Shown in pieces: positions 33,760 to 41,106 of a DNA stretch of 41,106 bases; positions within the stretch are counted from its first letter, which is position 1, and every line of letters begins with the position of its first letter. This stretch comes from Bacteroidia bacterium. Lineage in GTDB: Bacteria; Bacteroidota; Bacteroidia; Cytophagales; Flammeovirgaceae. Position numbers and translations under genes: made by a program. The stretch is taken from positions 1-41,106 of the forward strand of contig JAUIAB010000024.1 in assembly GCA_030425505.1 (NCBI GenBank), given 5' to 3'. Under the pieces are notes generated by a model. The model was given only the letters and a program-made list of their open reading frames with translations. It did no database searches and was not told the origin of the DNA.

Positions 33760-34986
33760 GTGAAAAACGAGACGAAAAGTAAAATTAGTTTTTCTCAATT
33801 TATTTATTCAAGAATAAAAAAAAGCAAAGCATCTACTTTCAGTAAGGTTGTAACAAGGGTAGCGATTGGGAGTATAGCTTTTAGTTTAGCAGTAACTATA
33901 ATTTCTAAAGCTGTATATTCAGGCTTTAAAGAAAAAATTCAAGAAAAAATCTTTTCCCTTTCGGGTCATCTAACTGTTACAAAGTTTGATCTTAACACTG
34001 GAATAGAAGAGTCACCGATTGAGTTTCCTGAGTTTCTGGAAAAGGCACAAGAAAAGTATGGCATAGCTCATATGCAAAGTGTTGCTCATAAAACAGGCTT
34101 GCTCAAAAGTGAAACAGAAATAGTTGGTGCAGTATTCAAGGGGGTAAGTCAAAAATTTGATTATGAGAGGTTTAGCAATAATCTTCTTTTAGGTGAGCCT
34201 ATCAAAGAAAACAGCCAGGAGATCATAGTAAGTAAAAAGATTGCGGATAAGCTTAAAGTTAAAGTGGGCGACGAGCCAATATTTTATATACTTGGAAAAC
34301 CAATAAGAGCAAGAAAACTCAAAATTGTAGGCATATATGAGTCAGCATTAGATGAAGTAGATGAACATCTGATTATTGGCGATTTATCTTTTTTGAAGAA
34401 AATAAATAAATGGTCAGAAACGGAAGTAGGCAGTGTAGAAATTTTCATAGAAGATTTTAATAGAATAGAAAAAATATATCAGCAGCTCTATAAAGAAACT
34501 CCTTATGATTTGATTCTAGAAAAAGTAACTGATAAATACAAGGGCTACTTTGACTGGTTCATCATACTTAATAAAAATGTAGATGTAATAATTATTATAT
34601 TAATACTGGTAGCCCTGTTTAATATTGCCTCAGTGATAGTAGTACTTGTTGTTGAAAAAACAAAAATGATTGGTACTCTCAAAGCACTTGGTTCAACAGA
34701 CTGGCAAATACAGCAAGTTTTTCTGAGGAAAGCCATAAATATAATACTTAAAGGAGTAGTAGTTGGTAATATTTTTAGCTTATTAGTATTAGTCATTCAA
34801 AAAAACTTCAACCTGATAGCTCTGGATAAAGAGCTATATTATTTATCTTATATACCAATAAATATAGACCTTAAGAATGTTTTATATTCAAATATTATGA
34901 GCTGTCTAACTATAGTGCTGCTTCTTATAATTATATTAGTCATATTGTTCAGATTAAAGCCCATTAAATCACTAAAGTTTGCATAG
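33760..34986 (+). CDS. LolC/LolE- or MacB-like ABC transporter permease
   Basis: A 408-residue inner-membrane protein with four membrane helices: one near the N-terminus (about 28-48, IAFSLAVTIISKAV) and three at the C-terminal end (about 270-295, 320-345 and 377-402). A long extracytoplasmic domain lies between helix 1 and helix 2. This is the topology of FtsX/LolE-family permeases that move lipoproteins or other periplasmic substrates mechanically. KTKMIGTLKALGST, the cytoplasmic coupling helix, is a family signature. I start it at GTG 33760, which follows the preceding stop by 15 bases; this start is not certain. No ATPase gene is adjacent, so its partner must be encoded elsewhere. Confidence 0.85.
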   Translation: MKNETKSKISFSQFIYSRIKKSKASTFSKVVTRVAIGSIAFSLAVTIISKAVYSGFKEKIQEKIFSLSGHLTVTKFDLNTGIEESPIEFPEFLEKAQEKYGIAHMQSVAHKTGLLKSETEIVGAVFKGVSQKFDYERFSNNLLLGEPIKENSQEIIVSKKIADKLKVKVGDEPIFYILGKPIRARKLKIVGIYESALDEVDEHLIIGDLSFLKKINKWSETEVGSVEIFIEDFNRIEKIYQQLYKETPYDLILEKVTDKYKGYFDWFIILNKNVDVIIIILILVALFNIASVIVVLVVEKTKMIGTLKALGSTDWQIQQVFLRKAINIILKGVVVGNIFSLLVLVIQKNFNLIALDKELYYLSYIPINIDLKNVLYSNIMSCLTIVLLLIIILVILFRLKPIKSLKFA

Positions 34987-35029
34987 AAAACTAACCACGA
35001 TTACTTAATGACAGGTTTTTTTCAAAAAT

Positions 35030-36610
35030 ATGGATGCTATAGGTTCTTTTTTTAGACATCTATTTGATACAAGTAGTTTTCCTCCAAGGTGGTCATGTGG
35101 AAAATGGTCTGACTTTCATGGTTGGCTTTATATTCTGTCAGACATATCTATTTTTTTGGCATACTATGCAATACCTCTGATCCTTCTTTATTATCTCATC
35201 AAAATAAAAAGTGTCCCTTTTAGACCTGTTTTTTTTCTATTTGTTGCTTTTATTTTTTTGTGCGGAGCAACTCATCTAATAGAAGCCATCATTTTTTGGT
35301 ATCCCCACTATAGGATAAGTGCTCTTGCAAAGCTTTTGACGGCAGTAGTTTCTTGGATAACTGTTTTTGCTCTTGTAAAAAATCTACCCAGAGCATTAAA
35401 AGCAAAAACACCTAAGGAGTTACAGAAAACTATTGACGAGAAAACGAAAGAGTTACAGTTAATTAATGAAAGCCTGGAAAAAAGTGAAAGACAGTTTAAA
35501 GCGCTAGTAAATGAGAATCCCGATATTATATTACGCTTCAACAAAGAATATAAAATTGATTTCGCAAATAAATCAGCCAAAGAACTTTCCCAGTTGATCA
35601 AAAAACACTCAGATAAAAGCACTATTCAAGAGCACTTTAAACTTTTGAGAAATAAAGTTGAAGAGGTATTTAACGAAAAAAAAGAAACACATAGTTATCA
35701 TGATGAGCTTTTGATAGGCGAAAAAATAAAAAAATACTTGAGTATTTCTCTTATTCCAGTTAAAAGCTTTGATGGTTTAAGCAATAAAGTGATAGCTGTA
35801 GGTAGAGACATAACCAGTGAGATAGAGTATGAAAAACTTCTTGAAAATAGAGTTAAGGAACTCCAAGCATTATCTGGTAAAATGGTAAATAAACTAGACA
35901 AGCTAAATAGCTTTGCTAGAATAGTTTCTCATAACCTGAGGTCTCCAGTTGGAAATTTAGATGCATTATGTAGCTTGTATAAAGAAAGTAGTGACAAAGA
36001 AGAAAAAAATATTATTCTGGAAAAAGTAGAGAAGGTGATTTCTAATCTACAGAATACAATTTCTGATCTTACAGAAATTGTTAAAATAAATGAAAGTGAA
36101 GATAGAATACCAAAAGAAAACCTGATTCTTGAAAAGATACTAAATAATGTGCTAGTAAGCTTAGTAGCAGAAATTGAAGAGGCAAAAGCAAAAATTAATT
36201 GTGATTTTTCTGAAGTACCTCAAATAATGTATCCTAGAGCATATCTTGAAAGTATTTTTCTTAACCTTATTACAAATTCTATAAAGTATAGATCTTTAAA
36301 AAGAAATTTAAACGTAGAACTAAAGTCTATAAGAGATAGAGGTTACATAGTACTTACATGCCAAGACAATGGAGTAGGAATAGACCTGAAAAAATATGGA
36401 GATAAAGTATTTGGTTTAAACCAAACTTTTCATACAAATAACGATGCCAGAGGGGTGGGTTTATTTATCACCAAAAACCAAATAGAGTCTATGGGAGGAA
36501 GCATTACCGTAGAGAGTGAGCCAGATGTAGGTACTAAATTTATCATCAAATTTCTGGACTTAAAAGAGAAAGATATTGAAGAGCAGTCTTCCGATAAAAG
36601 CGAAAAGTAG
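35030..36610 (+). CDS. Histidine kinase with an ethylene-receptor-like membrane sensor and a PAS domain
   Basis: A 526-residue membrane histidine kinase. Residues about 33-117 form three membrane helices that match the plant ETR1 ethylene-binding domain: D38, Y45, I48 and P49 (in DISIFLAYYAIP) and C78/H82 (in LCGATHLIE) sit at a constant offset of 13 from ETR1 D25, Y32, I35, P36, C65 and H69. LTAVVSWITVFALVKNLP also resembles the third ETR1 helix. In ETR1 the Cys and His bind Cu(I), which binds ethylene. A PAS domain (about 155-262), a HisKA phosphoacceptor H301 (SHNLRSPVGNL) and an ATPase domain (NLITNSIKYRS; CQDNGVGI; ARGVGLFITK; GGSITVESEPDVGTKF) follow. No receiver domain or adjacent response regulator is present. 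It converges on the channel gene, only 12 bases from its stop. Confidence 0.85.
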   Translation: MDAIGSFFRHLFDTSSFPPRWSCGKWSDFHGWLYILSDISIFLAYYAIPLILLYYLIKIKSVPFRPVFFLFVAFIFLCGATHLIEAIIFWYPHYRISALAKLLTAVVSWITVFALVKNLPRALKAKTPKELQKTIDEKTKELQLINESLEKSERQFKALVNENPDIILRFNKEYKIDFANKSAKELSQLIKKHSDKSTIQEHFKLLRNKVEEVFNEKKETHSYHDELLIGEKIKKYLSISLIPVKSFDGLSNKVIAVGRDITSEIEYEKLLENRVKELQALSGKMVNKLDKLNSFARIVSHNLRSPVGNLDALCSLYKESSDKEEKNIILEKVEKVISNLQNTISDLTEIVKINESEDRIPKENLILEKILNNVLVSLVAEIEEAKAKINCDFSEVPQIMYPRAYLESIFLNLITNSIKYRSLKRNLNVELKSIRDRGYIVLTCQDNGVGIDLKKYGDKVFGLNQTFHTNNDARGVGLFITKNQIESMGGSITVESEPDVGTKFIIKFLDLKEKDIEEQSSDKSEK

Positions 36611-36622
36611 TCAATTCCCACC

Positions 36623-37891
36623 CTAGACATTATTCTTTTTAGACCTCGACTCAGCCTCTTCTCTAATTAAAGCAGCAACCTTAGGATAAGAAGACATAAT
36701 CCTATCAAAGTGAAATCGTTTTAGGTAATACAAATCACAAAAAGTTACTGCTTTTACAGAATAATTGTGCATCCGGCTTTCTACGAGGGCAATCTCACCA
36801 AAAAAATCACCTTTCTCCAAGATACCAATAGGTTGCTTTCTATCCAAAACCTCTAACTTCCCTTTTACTACAAAAAATAACTCTTCAGCATGATCATTTT
36901 TCTTGAATATAAAATCTCCTGGAGTGGCAATCATAGGCTTGAGATGCATAGCAACTTCCTTTACAAAGCTCTTTTCCGTATTCTTAAAAATGGGTATTTT
37001 CTCAACAACTTCTTTTTTTAAATGAATAGCTACCTCTTTTTGGAGTCCCTCTGGTAAATTTTCGAGAAAAGATATTTCGTTGAACCCCATCCTCTTTTTC
37101 CACAAATAAGTATAGTAGTCACGTAGCTTGATATGTAGCTTTTTAGGTAATCTTCTATAGTTTATCAAGGCGGAAAGCCTTTCAATATTATTTTGATACT
37201 CAACCTTTGCTGGATCACCTTTAGTAACAATAGCAGTAATATTTGCAATAACATAACCGTATAGTCCCACCCCCATTAGCTGAATGAAAATAGTAAAAAT
37301 CATCTGGTCATTACTTTTGGGTACAATATCTCCATACCCAATAGTAGTGAGCGTAGTTACACTCCAATAGAGCGCTTGCGTATAATTAGTGGCAAGATCT
37401 AGTCCATAGTCAATATCCCTTATTTTGAGCCAAAAGCAGCTGACCCAGTGTGAGAAATGAACAATCCAAAAGATAAAAAAAGCTAAAGACAAGGTATTGC
37501 TAAGGTGAATTTCCTGTCTTTTAAACTCACCCATATATTGATTTACCTTAATGATTTTTACCAACCTGATTAGCCCAAAAAGAGGAGTGCCAAAAATCAA
37601 ATCCCAAGGTGGAATGACAATAATGTCAACCCAAAGTTTATTCTTCAAATAAGAGCGAATAGAAGTACCACTCCAAATAGAAAACTCTGAGCTTTTTTTA
37701 TTGCACCTCCAGACAGAATAGAAGATATCCAAGAAATAAATAATAGAAATAAGAAGCTCTAAGTACTGAAATAAAGCGAGGTCTTTTTTAAGCGAAAAAA
37801 TAGAGTTTAGAGGAATGAAAATAGCTAAAAAACTTGTAGAAAGAATTACAATAATTTCCCATAAATACTCATACACACTTTTTTGTAACAC
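36623..37891 (-). CDS. Six-helix potassium channel with C-terminal cyclic-nucleotide-binding-like domain
   Basis: A 422-residue channel of the eukaryote-like CNG/HCN/KAT topology. Helices S1-S4 lie at about 10-120, with an S4-like segment containing R109, K112 and K115 at three-residue spacing. The pore helix and selectivity filter TTIGYGD (182-188) indicate K+ selectivity. S6 is about 195-225. A C-linker (about 225-295) leads to a CNBD-like domain (about 297-410). The phosphate-binding cassette has GEIALVES at 365-372, but the expected Arg-Ser/Thr-Ala is replaced by H375-N376-Y377, so cyclic nucleotide binding is doubtful. It starts at a GTG (37891), 4 bases after the TGA of the CHASE2 gene, implying translational coupling. 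Prokaryotic relatives such as SthK exist. Gating signal unknown. Confidence 0.88.
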   Translation of the reverse strand: MLQKSVYEYLWEIIVILSTSFLAIFIPLNSIFSLKKDLALFQYLELLISIIYFLDIFYSVWRCNKKSSEFSIWSGTSIRSYLKNKLWVDIIVIPPWDLIFGTPLFGLIRLVKIIKVNQYMGEFKRQEIHLSNTLSLAFFIFWIVHFSHWVSCFWLKIRDIDYGLDLATNYTQALYWSVTTLTTIGYGDIVPKSNDQMIFTIFIQLMGVGLYGYVIANITAIVTKGDPAKVEYQNNIERLSALINYRRLPKKLHIKLRDYYTYLWKKRMGFNEISFLENLPEGLQKEVAIHLKKEVVEKIPIFKNTEKSFVKEVAMHLKPMIATPGDFIFKKNDHAEELFFVVKGKLEVLDRKQPIGILEKGDFFGEIALVESRMHNYSVKAVTFCDLYYLKRFHFDRIMSSYPKVAALIREEAESRSKKNNV

Positions 37892-37895
37892 AGAA

Positions 37896-39164
37896 TCAGG
37901 AAGTTTTTAGTTTCTTAAGCTTTCTCTTATACAAGAAAAATAACCCTTTTTCTAAAAAAGACATATAAAATGATAGAAAAAGAATAGTCAAGTGAATATT
38001 AAATAAGAAATAAGATAATACAGACACAAAACCAAAATAACCCAGGTAAAAAGTAACATCCATAAAAAACTGTAAGACACTATTTTTATTAGGAAACTTT
38101 CTTTCTAAAAACCTGGTGACAGGGTCTTTAACCGTTAAAGCCTTGTAAGAGATAATTGTAAAAAAGACAAACAAGAATAAAATAAAGAAAATAGAGACTT
38201 TATTATAGCTATTTTTAAGACATAAATAAGCGTTAAGTAGAATAATAGGACCAGGCATAGGACCATAAATAGTTTTGTGGATATCTGTATTTTCAAAATC
38301 TCCAATCATAATGATTCTATCTTGAAAATAATCATTAACAATATCCAATAAAATATCATCGGGGATACTCATCAAATCAGACAATTGGTAATAAGGATAC
38401 TTTTTCTTTACAAAAAGATCATACGGTCGTACAGGGTGATCCATAATAAAAGAATCAAAAATCACATTGCCATTCAACTCATCAAACAAACTTCCTCTGA
38501 CAATAGTATCCTTATGGATCTGCTCATACATTAACAAAGGAGTAGTTTTAAGACTGTCATTTTGGATAATATGATACTTCAAAATCATATCATCTTGCAT
38601 TTGTCCAAGCATATCAGACAAACCCAAAGGAGCATCAAAAATGGGATACTCGGGCTTGTGATTAGCGTCTTTATGATATGATACTAAGCAGTTTTTAACT
38701 TTTTTTAGCTCATTACTCAAAAGAGAATCGTCCTCAGACTCTAAATAAAACCGTATATCAATAACCAAAAACTTGTAAGGTTTAGACATCTTATTAAAAG
38801 CCCAAACCAGCTTACCTAAAGACTTCCTATTCGTAATATCTATATAGCCAATTGGAAATCCGTTATTGTCATACTTTGGAATCAGCTGTTTCTCCCATGC
38901 CACATTAATAAAAGCCAGACTATCTTTGGGAGGCTTAATTTGCTTTCCAAAAAGAATATTTTTAACACCAGAAGTTACTTCGATCAAAGCAACCTCATCA
39001 TTCAATGTAAAAGGTAATCTCAGATAGATTAGCGTAACAATCAGTAGAGCAATTGCATGCAAAATGGAAACAAGCCACCTTTTCCCTTCTTTTTTTTGTA
39101 ATAGTATCAAAACTGAAGCGCAATAAATACAATAAAAAGTAAAAATAATAATAAAACAGGGCAT
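37896..39164 (-). CDS. Stand-alone CHASE2 sensor protein (no output domain)
   Basis: A 422-residue membrane protein. An N-terminal hydrophobic pair of segments (about 5-21 and 31-48) precedes a large extracytoplasmic CHASE2-like domain (about 75-300): FINVAWEKQLIP, KSLGKLVWAFNK, KFLVIDIRF, DLMSIPDD, DYFQDRIIMIGDFENTDIHKTIYGPMPGPIILLNAYL. Three membrane helices follow (about 303-322, 357-375, 382-400), and the protein ends in a Lys-rich cytoplasmic tail. CHASE2 domains usually feed kinase, cyclase or other catalytic modules; none is present, so this would be a pure sensor. The next gene, 4 bases away, is an ion channel, its likely partner. The start at ATG 39164 is uncertain because the upstream DNA is an unusual GC-rich element; a later TTG could be the true start. 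Confidence 0.8.
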   Translation of the reverse strand: MPCFIIIFTFYCIYCASVLILLQKKEGKRWLVSILHAIALLIVTLIYLRLPFTLNDEVALIEVTSGVKNILFGKQIKPPKDSLAFINVAWEKQLIPKYDNNGFPIGYIDITNRKSLGKLVWAFNKMSKPYKFLVIDIRFYLESEDDSLLSNELKKVKNCLVSYHKDANHKPEYPIFDAPLGLSDMLGQMQDDMILKYHIIQNDSLKTTPLLMYEQIHKDTIVRGSLFDELNGNVIFDSFIMDHPVRPYDLFVKKKYPYYQLSDLMSIPDDILLDIVNDYFQDRIIMIGDFENTDIHKTIYGPMPGPIILLNAYLCLKNSYNKVSIFFILFLFVFFTIISYKALTVKDPVTRFLERKFPNKNSVLQFFMDVTFYLGYFGFVSVLSYFLFNIHLTILFLSFYMSFLEKGLFFLYKRKLKKLKTS

Positions 39165-39300
39165 CCTCTCGCAAAACCCGCCCCGGCAAGCTTGCTTTCC
39201 TAAAACTCCACCTTGGTCTTGCTGTTCGCCTCTTTACCAAGATTGGAAGTCATACCTTTAAGTGTGACTTCGAAAGGTAAAACTCGAGAGTTTAAGCCTC
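39165..39300. other. GC-rich hairpin-dense element upstream of the CHASE2-channel pair
   Basis: In 39161-39240 I count 43 G/C of 80, far above the flanking AT-rich DNA. The element contains a 10-base palindrome GCAAGCTTGC (39186-39195), a long-range pairing CTTGGT/ACCAAG (39212-39217 with 39236-39241), a 10-bp stem with 6-base loop (39246-39255 with 39262-39271), and AAACTC-ga-GAGTTT (39280-39293). It could be a structured RNA leader, a repetitive extragenic element or the remnant of an inserted element. No family was recognised. Confidence 0.4.
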
Positions 39301-39414
39301 TTAATATTAGAAAATAATTATACATTAAATATTGTATATGAATTATATAAAGTATATAAATAAAAACTTATAATTCGTTTTTATTTATTTTGCAACATAC
39401 ATTAAAAAAAAATC

Positions 39415-40848
39415 ATGCAGAAAGTAACATACGCTAAGGGAGACGGTATTGGTCCTGAGATCATGGATGCTACCATTAAAATTTTAGATGCAGCAAATGT
39501 CAGAGTTGACTGGGAAGAAATAAAAATAGGCGAAAAAGTATACTTGTCTGGCAATACAAGTGGCATAGATAAGGTTGCTTGGGACAGCATTCGTAAAAAC
39601 AAAATATTTCTAAAAGCCCCTATTACAACACCTCAAGGAGGTGGTTACAAAAGTCTAAATGTTACTATGCGTAAAACATTAGGACTTTATGCTAATGTTA
39701 GACCTTGTAATAGCTTTCATCCATTCATTAAAACAAAACATCCAAATATGGATGTAGTTATTATTCGCGAAAACGAAGAGGATTTATATGCAGGTATTGA
39801 GCATCAGCAAACAAATGAGGTAGTACAGTGCCTTAAATTAATAACTCGCCCTGGTTGTGAAAAAATTATCCGCTATGCTTTTGAGTATGCAAAGCTATAC
39901 AATAGAAAAAAAGTAAGTTGCTTTACAAAAGACAATATCATGAAACAAACGGATGGACTTTTCCATCAAGTGTTTAAAGAGATTTCTCAAGAATATCCTG
40001 AAATAGAATCTGAAAACTGGATCATTGATATTGGTGCTGCGAGACTGGCAGATACACCAGAAATATTTGATGTTGTGGTAATGCCAAACTTATACGGCGA
40101 TATAGTTTCAGATATAACAGCTCAGATTTCTGGTTCTGTAGGGCTTGCAGGATCTTCCAACATAGGGAGCAGCTGTGCTATGTTTGAAGCAATTCATGGA
40201 TCTGCACCAGATATTGCTGGAAAAAACATTGCTAATCCATCCGGTTTGCTTAGAGGAGCAGTGATGATGCTTAACCATATAGGGCAGCAGGATGTAGCAG
40301 AAAAAATAATTAATGCTTGGGCTTGTGCCATCGAAGATGGAATTCACACTGCAGATATATATAAGGAAGATATAAGCAGAGAAAAAGTAGGCACTGATGC
40401 TTTTGCAGATGCAGTTATCAAGCGCTTAGGTCTGCGACCAAAATACATTAAACCTGAATCATTTACAAAAGACATAAAACTAAACCTGCCTTCTTACACT
40501 CGAAAGCCTAAGGCAAATAAAGTATTGAAAGGAGTAGACGTTTTTGTTGACTGGGATGGAGAAAAAGTAGATGAGTTAGCTAAAAAACTAAAAAGTATGG
40601 AAAGCGACATCAAATTAAGCATGATTACCAATAGAGGAATAAAAGTATGGCCGGAAGGATTTGAGGAGACGTTCTGTACGGATCATTGGAGATGCAGGTT
40701 TGAAGTAGAAAATGGACATTCAGCTAAAAAGGAAAGTATACTTAATACACTATCAAAAGCTTTAGATGGGGGAGTTGATGTTATTAAAACAGAGAACCTA
40801 TATGAGTTTGATGGTGTGAGAGGATATTCTCTTGGTCAGGGACAATAG
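39415..40848 (+). CDS. icd: Isocitrate dehydrogenase, long-tailed type
   Basis: A 477-residue TCA-cycle enzyme that oxidatively decarboxylates isocitrate to 2-oxoglutarate. The isocitrate-binding residues S80, N82, R86 and R96 are in SLNVTMRKTLGLYANVRP; the Mg-binding Asp residues are in MPNLYGDIVSDITAQI. The region after about residue 340 is an extra C-terminal domain (about 135 residues), as in the Thermus/Rickettsia-type enzymes. The coenzyme-discriminating positions read D265, I266 and A272 (GSAPDIAGKNIANP), where E. coli NADP enzyme has Lys, Tyr and Val. Family annotation is usually NADP-dependent, but the residues suggest NAD+. The gene stands alone downstream of an AT-rich promoter region. 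Confidence 0.92.
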   Translation: MQKVTYAKGDGIGPEIMDATIKILDAANVRVDWEEIKIGEKVYLSGNTSGIDKVAWDSIRKNKIFLKAPITTPQGGGYKSLNVTMRKTLGLYANVRPCNSFHPFIKTKHPNMDVVIIRENEEDLYAGIEHQQTNEVVQCLKLITRPGCEKIIRYAFEYAKLYNRKKVSCFTKDNIMKQTDGLFHQVFKEISQEYPEIESENWIIDIGAARLADTPEIFDVVVMPNLYGDIVSDITAQISGSVGLAGSSNIGSSCAMFEAIHGSAPDIAGKNIANPSGLLRGAVMMLNHIGQQDVAEKIINAWACAIEDGIHTADIYKEDISREKVGTDAFADAVIKRLGLRPKYIKPESFTKDIKLNLPSYTRKPKANKVLKGVDVFVDWDGEKVDELAKKLKSMESDIKLSMITNRGIKVWPEGFEETFCTDHWRCRFEVENGHSAKKESILNTLSKALDGGVDVIKTENLYEFDGVRGYSLGQGQ

Positions 40849-40945
40849 AGAAGGCCTTAATGGTATTCAAATATGCAATGTTACATCGCCTTGCTTATAA
40901 TAGTTTCCATTTATTAAGTTAAAAACAACCCTTTTCTGAGTAAAT

Positions 40946-40976
40946 AAATCAGTAAATAATATCATTTGACTGATTT
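40946..40976 (+). terminator. Possible terminator hairpin downstream of isocitrate dehydrogenase
   Basis: AAATCAGT (40946-40953) pairs with ACTGATTT (40969-40976) over a 15-base loop, about 100 bases after the icd stop. The stem is AT-rich and the following T-run is short, so the support is weak. The remaining DNA to the window edge shows no gene. Confidence 0.3.
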
Positions 40977-41106
40977 TATAACCTGAGTTCGATTAATAAT
41001 TTGCACAAAAAAAGAGCAGAAATAATGGAGAAAAAAGGGTGAGGACTCATAATTATTTAGTATATTAAAGCTCTGATTACCAATAATATACATTATTTAT
41101 CATGAG

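Noticed and set aside
38998-39240. Minus-strand open frame of 80 residues beginning in the GC-rich element (VKRRTARPRWSF...)
   Set aside because: It overlaps the CHASE2 gene in another frame; its basic N-terminus comes from the GC-rich hairpin region and the rest is low-complexity aromatic sequence, without a recognisable domain.
39280-39293. AAACTC-ga-GAGTTT as an intrinsic terminator
   Set aside because: The two-base centre cannot form a loop and there is no T-run; it is kept only as part of the structured element.
1-41106. CRISPR array, prophage or toxin-antitoxin pair
   Set aside because: No regularly spaced direct repeats, phage structural genes, integrase or toxin-antitoxin-like small gene pairs were recognised anywhere in the window.
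40849-41106. Start of another gene at the right edge
   Set aside because: The open stretches are short (an ATG near 41025 runs into a stop within a few codons), so no partial gene can be supported.

Overview
The window is low-GC DNA from a member of the Bacteroidota, most likely a free-living Cytophagia-type organism. The evidence is: two large secreted proteins ending in type IX secretion (T9SS) sorting domains, the almost complete absence of clear Shine-Dalgarno sequences, Bacteroidota-style families (GlmU-like protein with a changed N-terminus, GNAT-nitrilase fusion, PAS histidine kinase with an HNLR box), and an isocitrate dehydrogenase of the long-tailed kind. Assignment below phylum is inference from general familiarity. 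No CRISPR array, prophage or plasmid functions were seen; the only mobile-element trace is the end of a transposase at the left edge.

Layout. 1-583: transposase C-terminus, then mostly featureless DNA. 584-2017: adenine deaminase and a small hypothetical protein. 2117-7893: a complete tripartite RND efflux operon (adaptor lipoprotein, inner-membrane pump, outer-membrane channel) with a candidate operator dyad upstream. 7929-12147 (minus strand): two paralogous secreted proteins, thioredoxin, an alkyltransferase-like protein, a DUF1304 membrane protein and a GNAT-nitrilase fusion. 12320-14721 (plus): an ECF sigma factor, its putative membrane anti-sigma factor and a beta-solenoid 'putative adhesin', apparently one regulatory cassette. 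14797-18908 (minus): cell-wall amidase, low-molecular-weight tyrosine phosphatase, type II dehydroquinase, and dxs, with a plus-strand tRNA-Leu(CAA) between. 19186-27300 (plus): a subtilisin-like protease and a 1606-residue Asp-box/FN3 protein, both T9SS cargo and each followed by a strong terminator. 27375-31922: YbgC-type thioesterase (plus), then HflX, a CCA-adding-type nucleotidyltransferase and a UDP-sugar dehydrogenase (minus). 32140-34986 (plus): gcvH, a GlmU-like protein and a LolC/E-type permease. 35030-39164: a sensory cluster. 39415-40848: isocitrate dehydrogenase.

The most interesting part is the sensory cluster. A histidine kinase (35030-36610) has an N-terminal three-helix membrane domain that matches the plant ethylene receptor ETR1, including the Cys and His copper ligands and the Asp/Tyr/Ile/Pro positions at constant offset. 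Converging on it from 12 bases away is a two-gene unit: a CHASE2 sensor protein with no output domain, followed after 4 bases by a six-helix K+ channel with a cyclic-nucleotide-binding-like domain whose phosphate-binding motif is degraded. I infer that the CHASE2 protein and the channel act together. A locally GC-rich, hairpin-dense element lies directly upstream of this pair.

Other points worth a second look are a subtilisin-family protease with Glu where His is expected, an inverted repeat between the sigma and anti-sigma genes, and an isocitrate dehydrogenase whose coenzyme-site residues look NAD-type.
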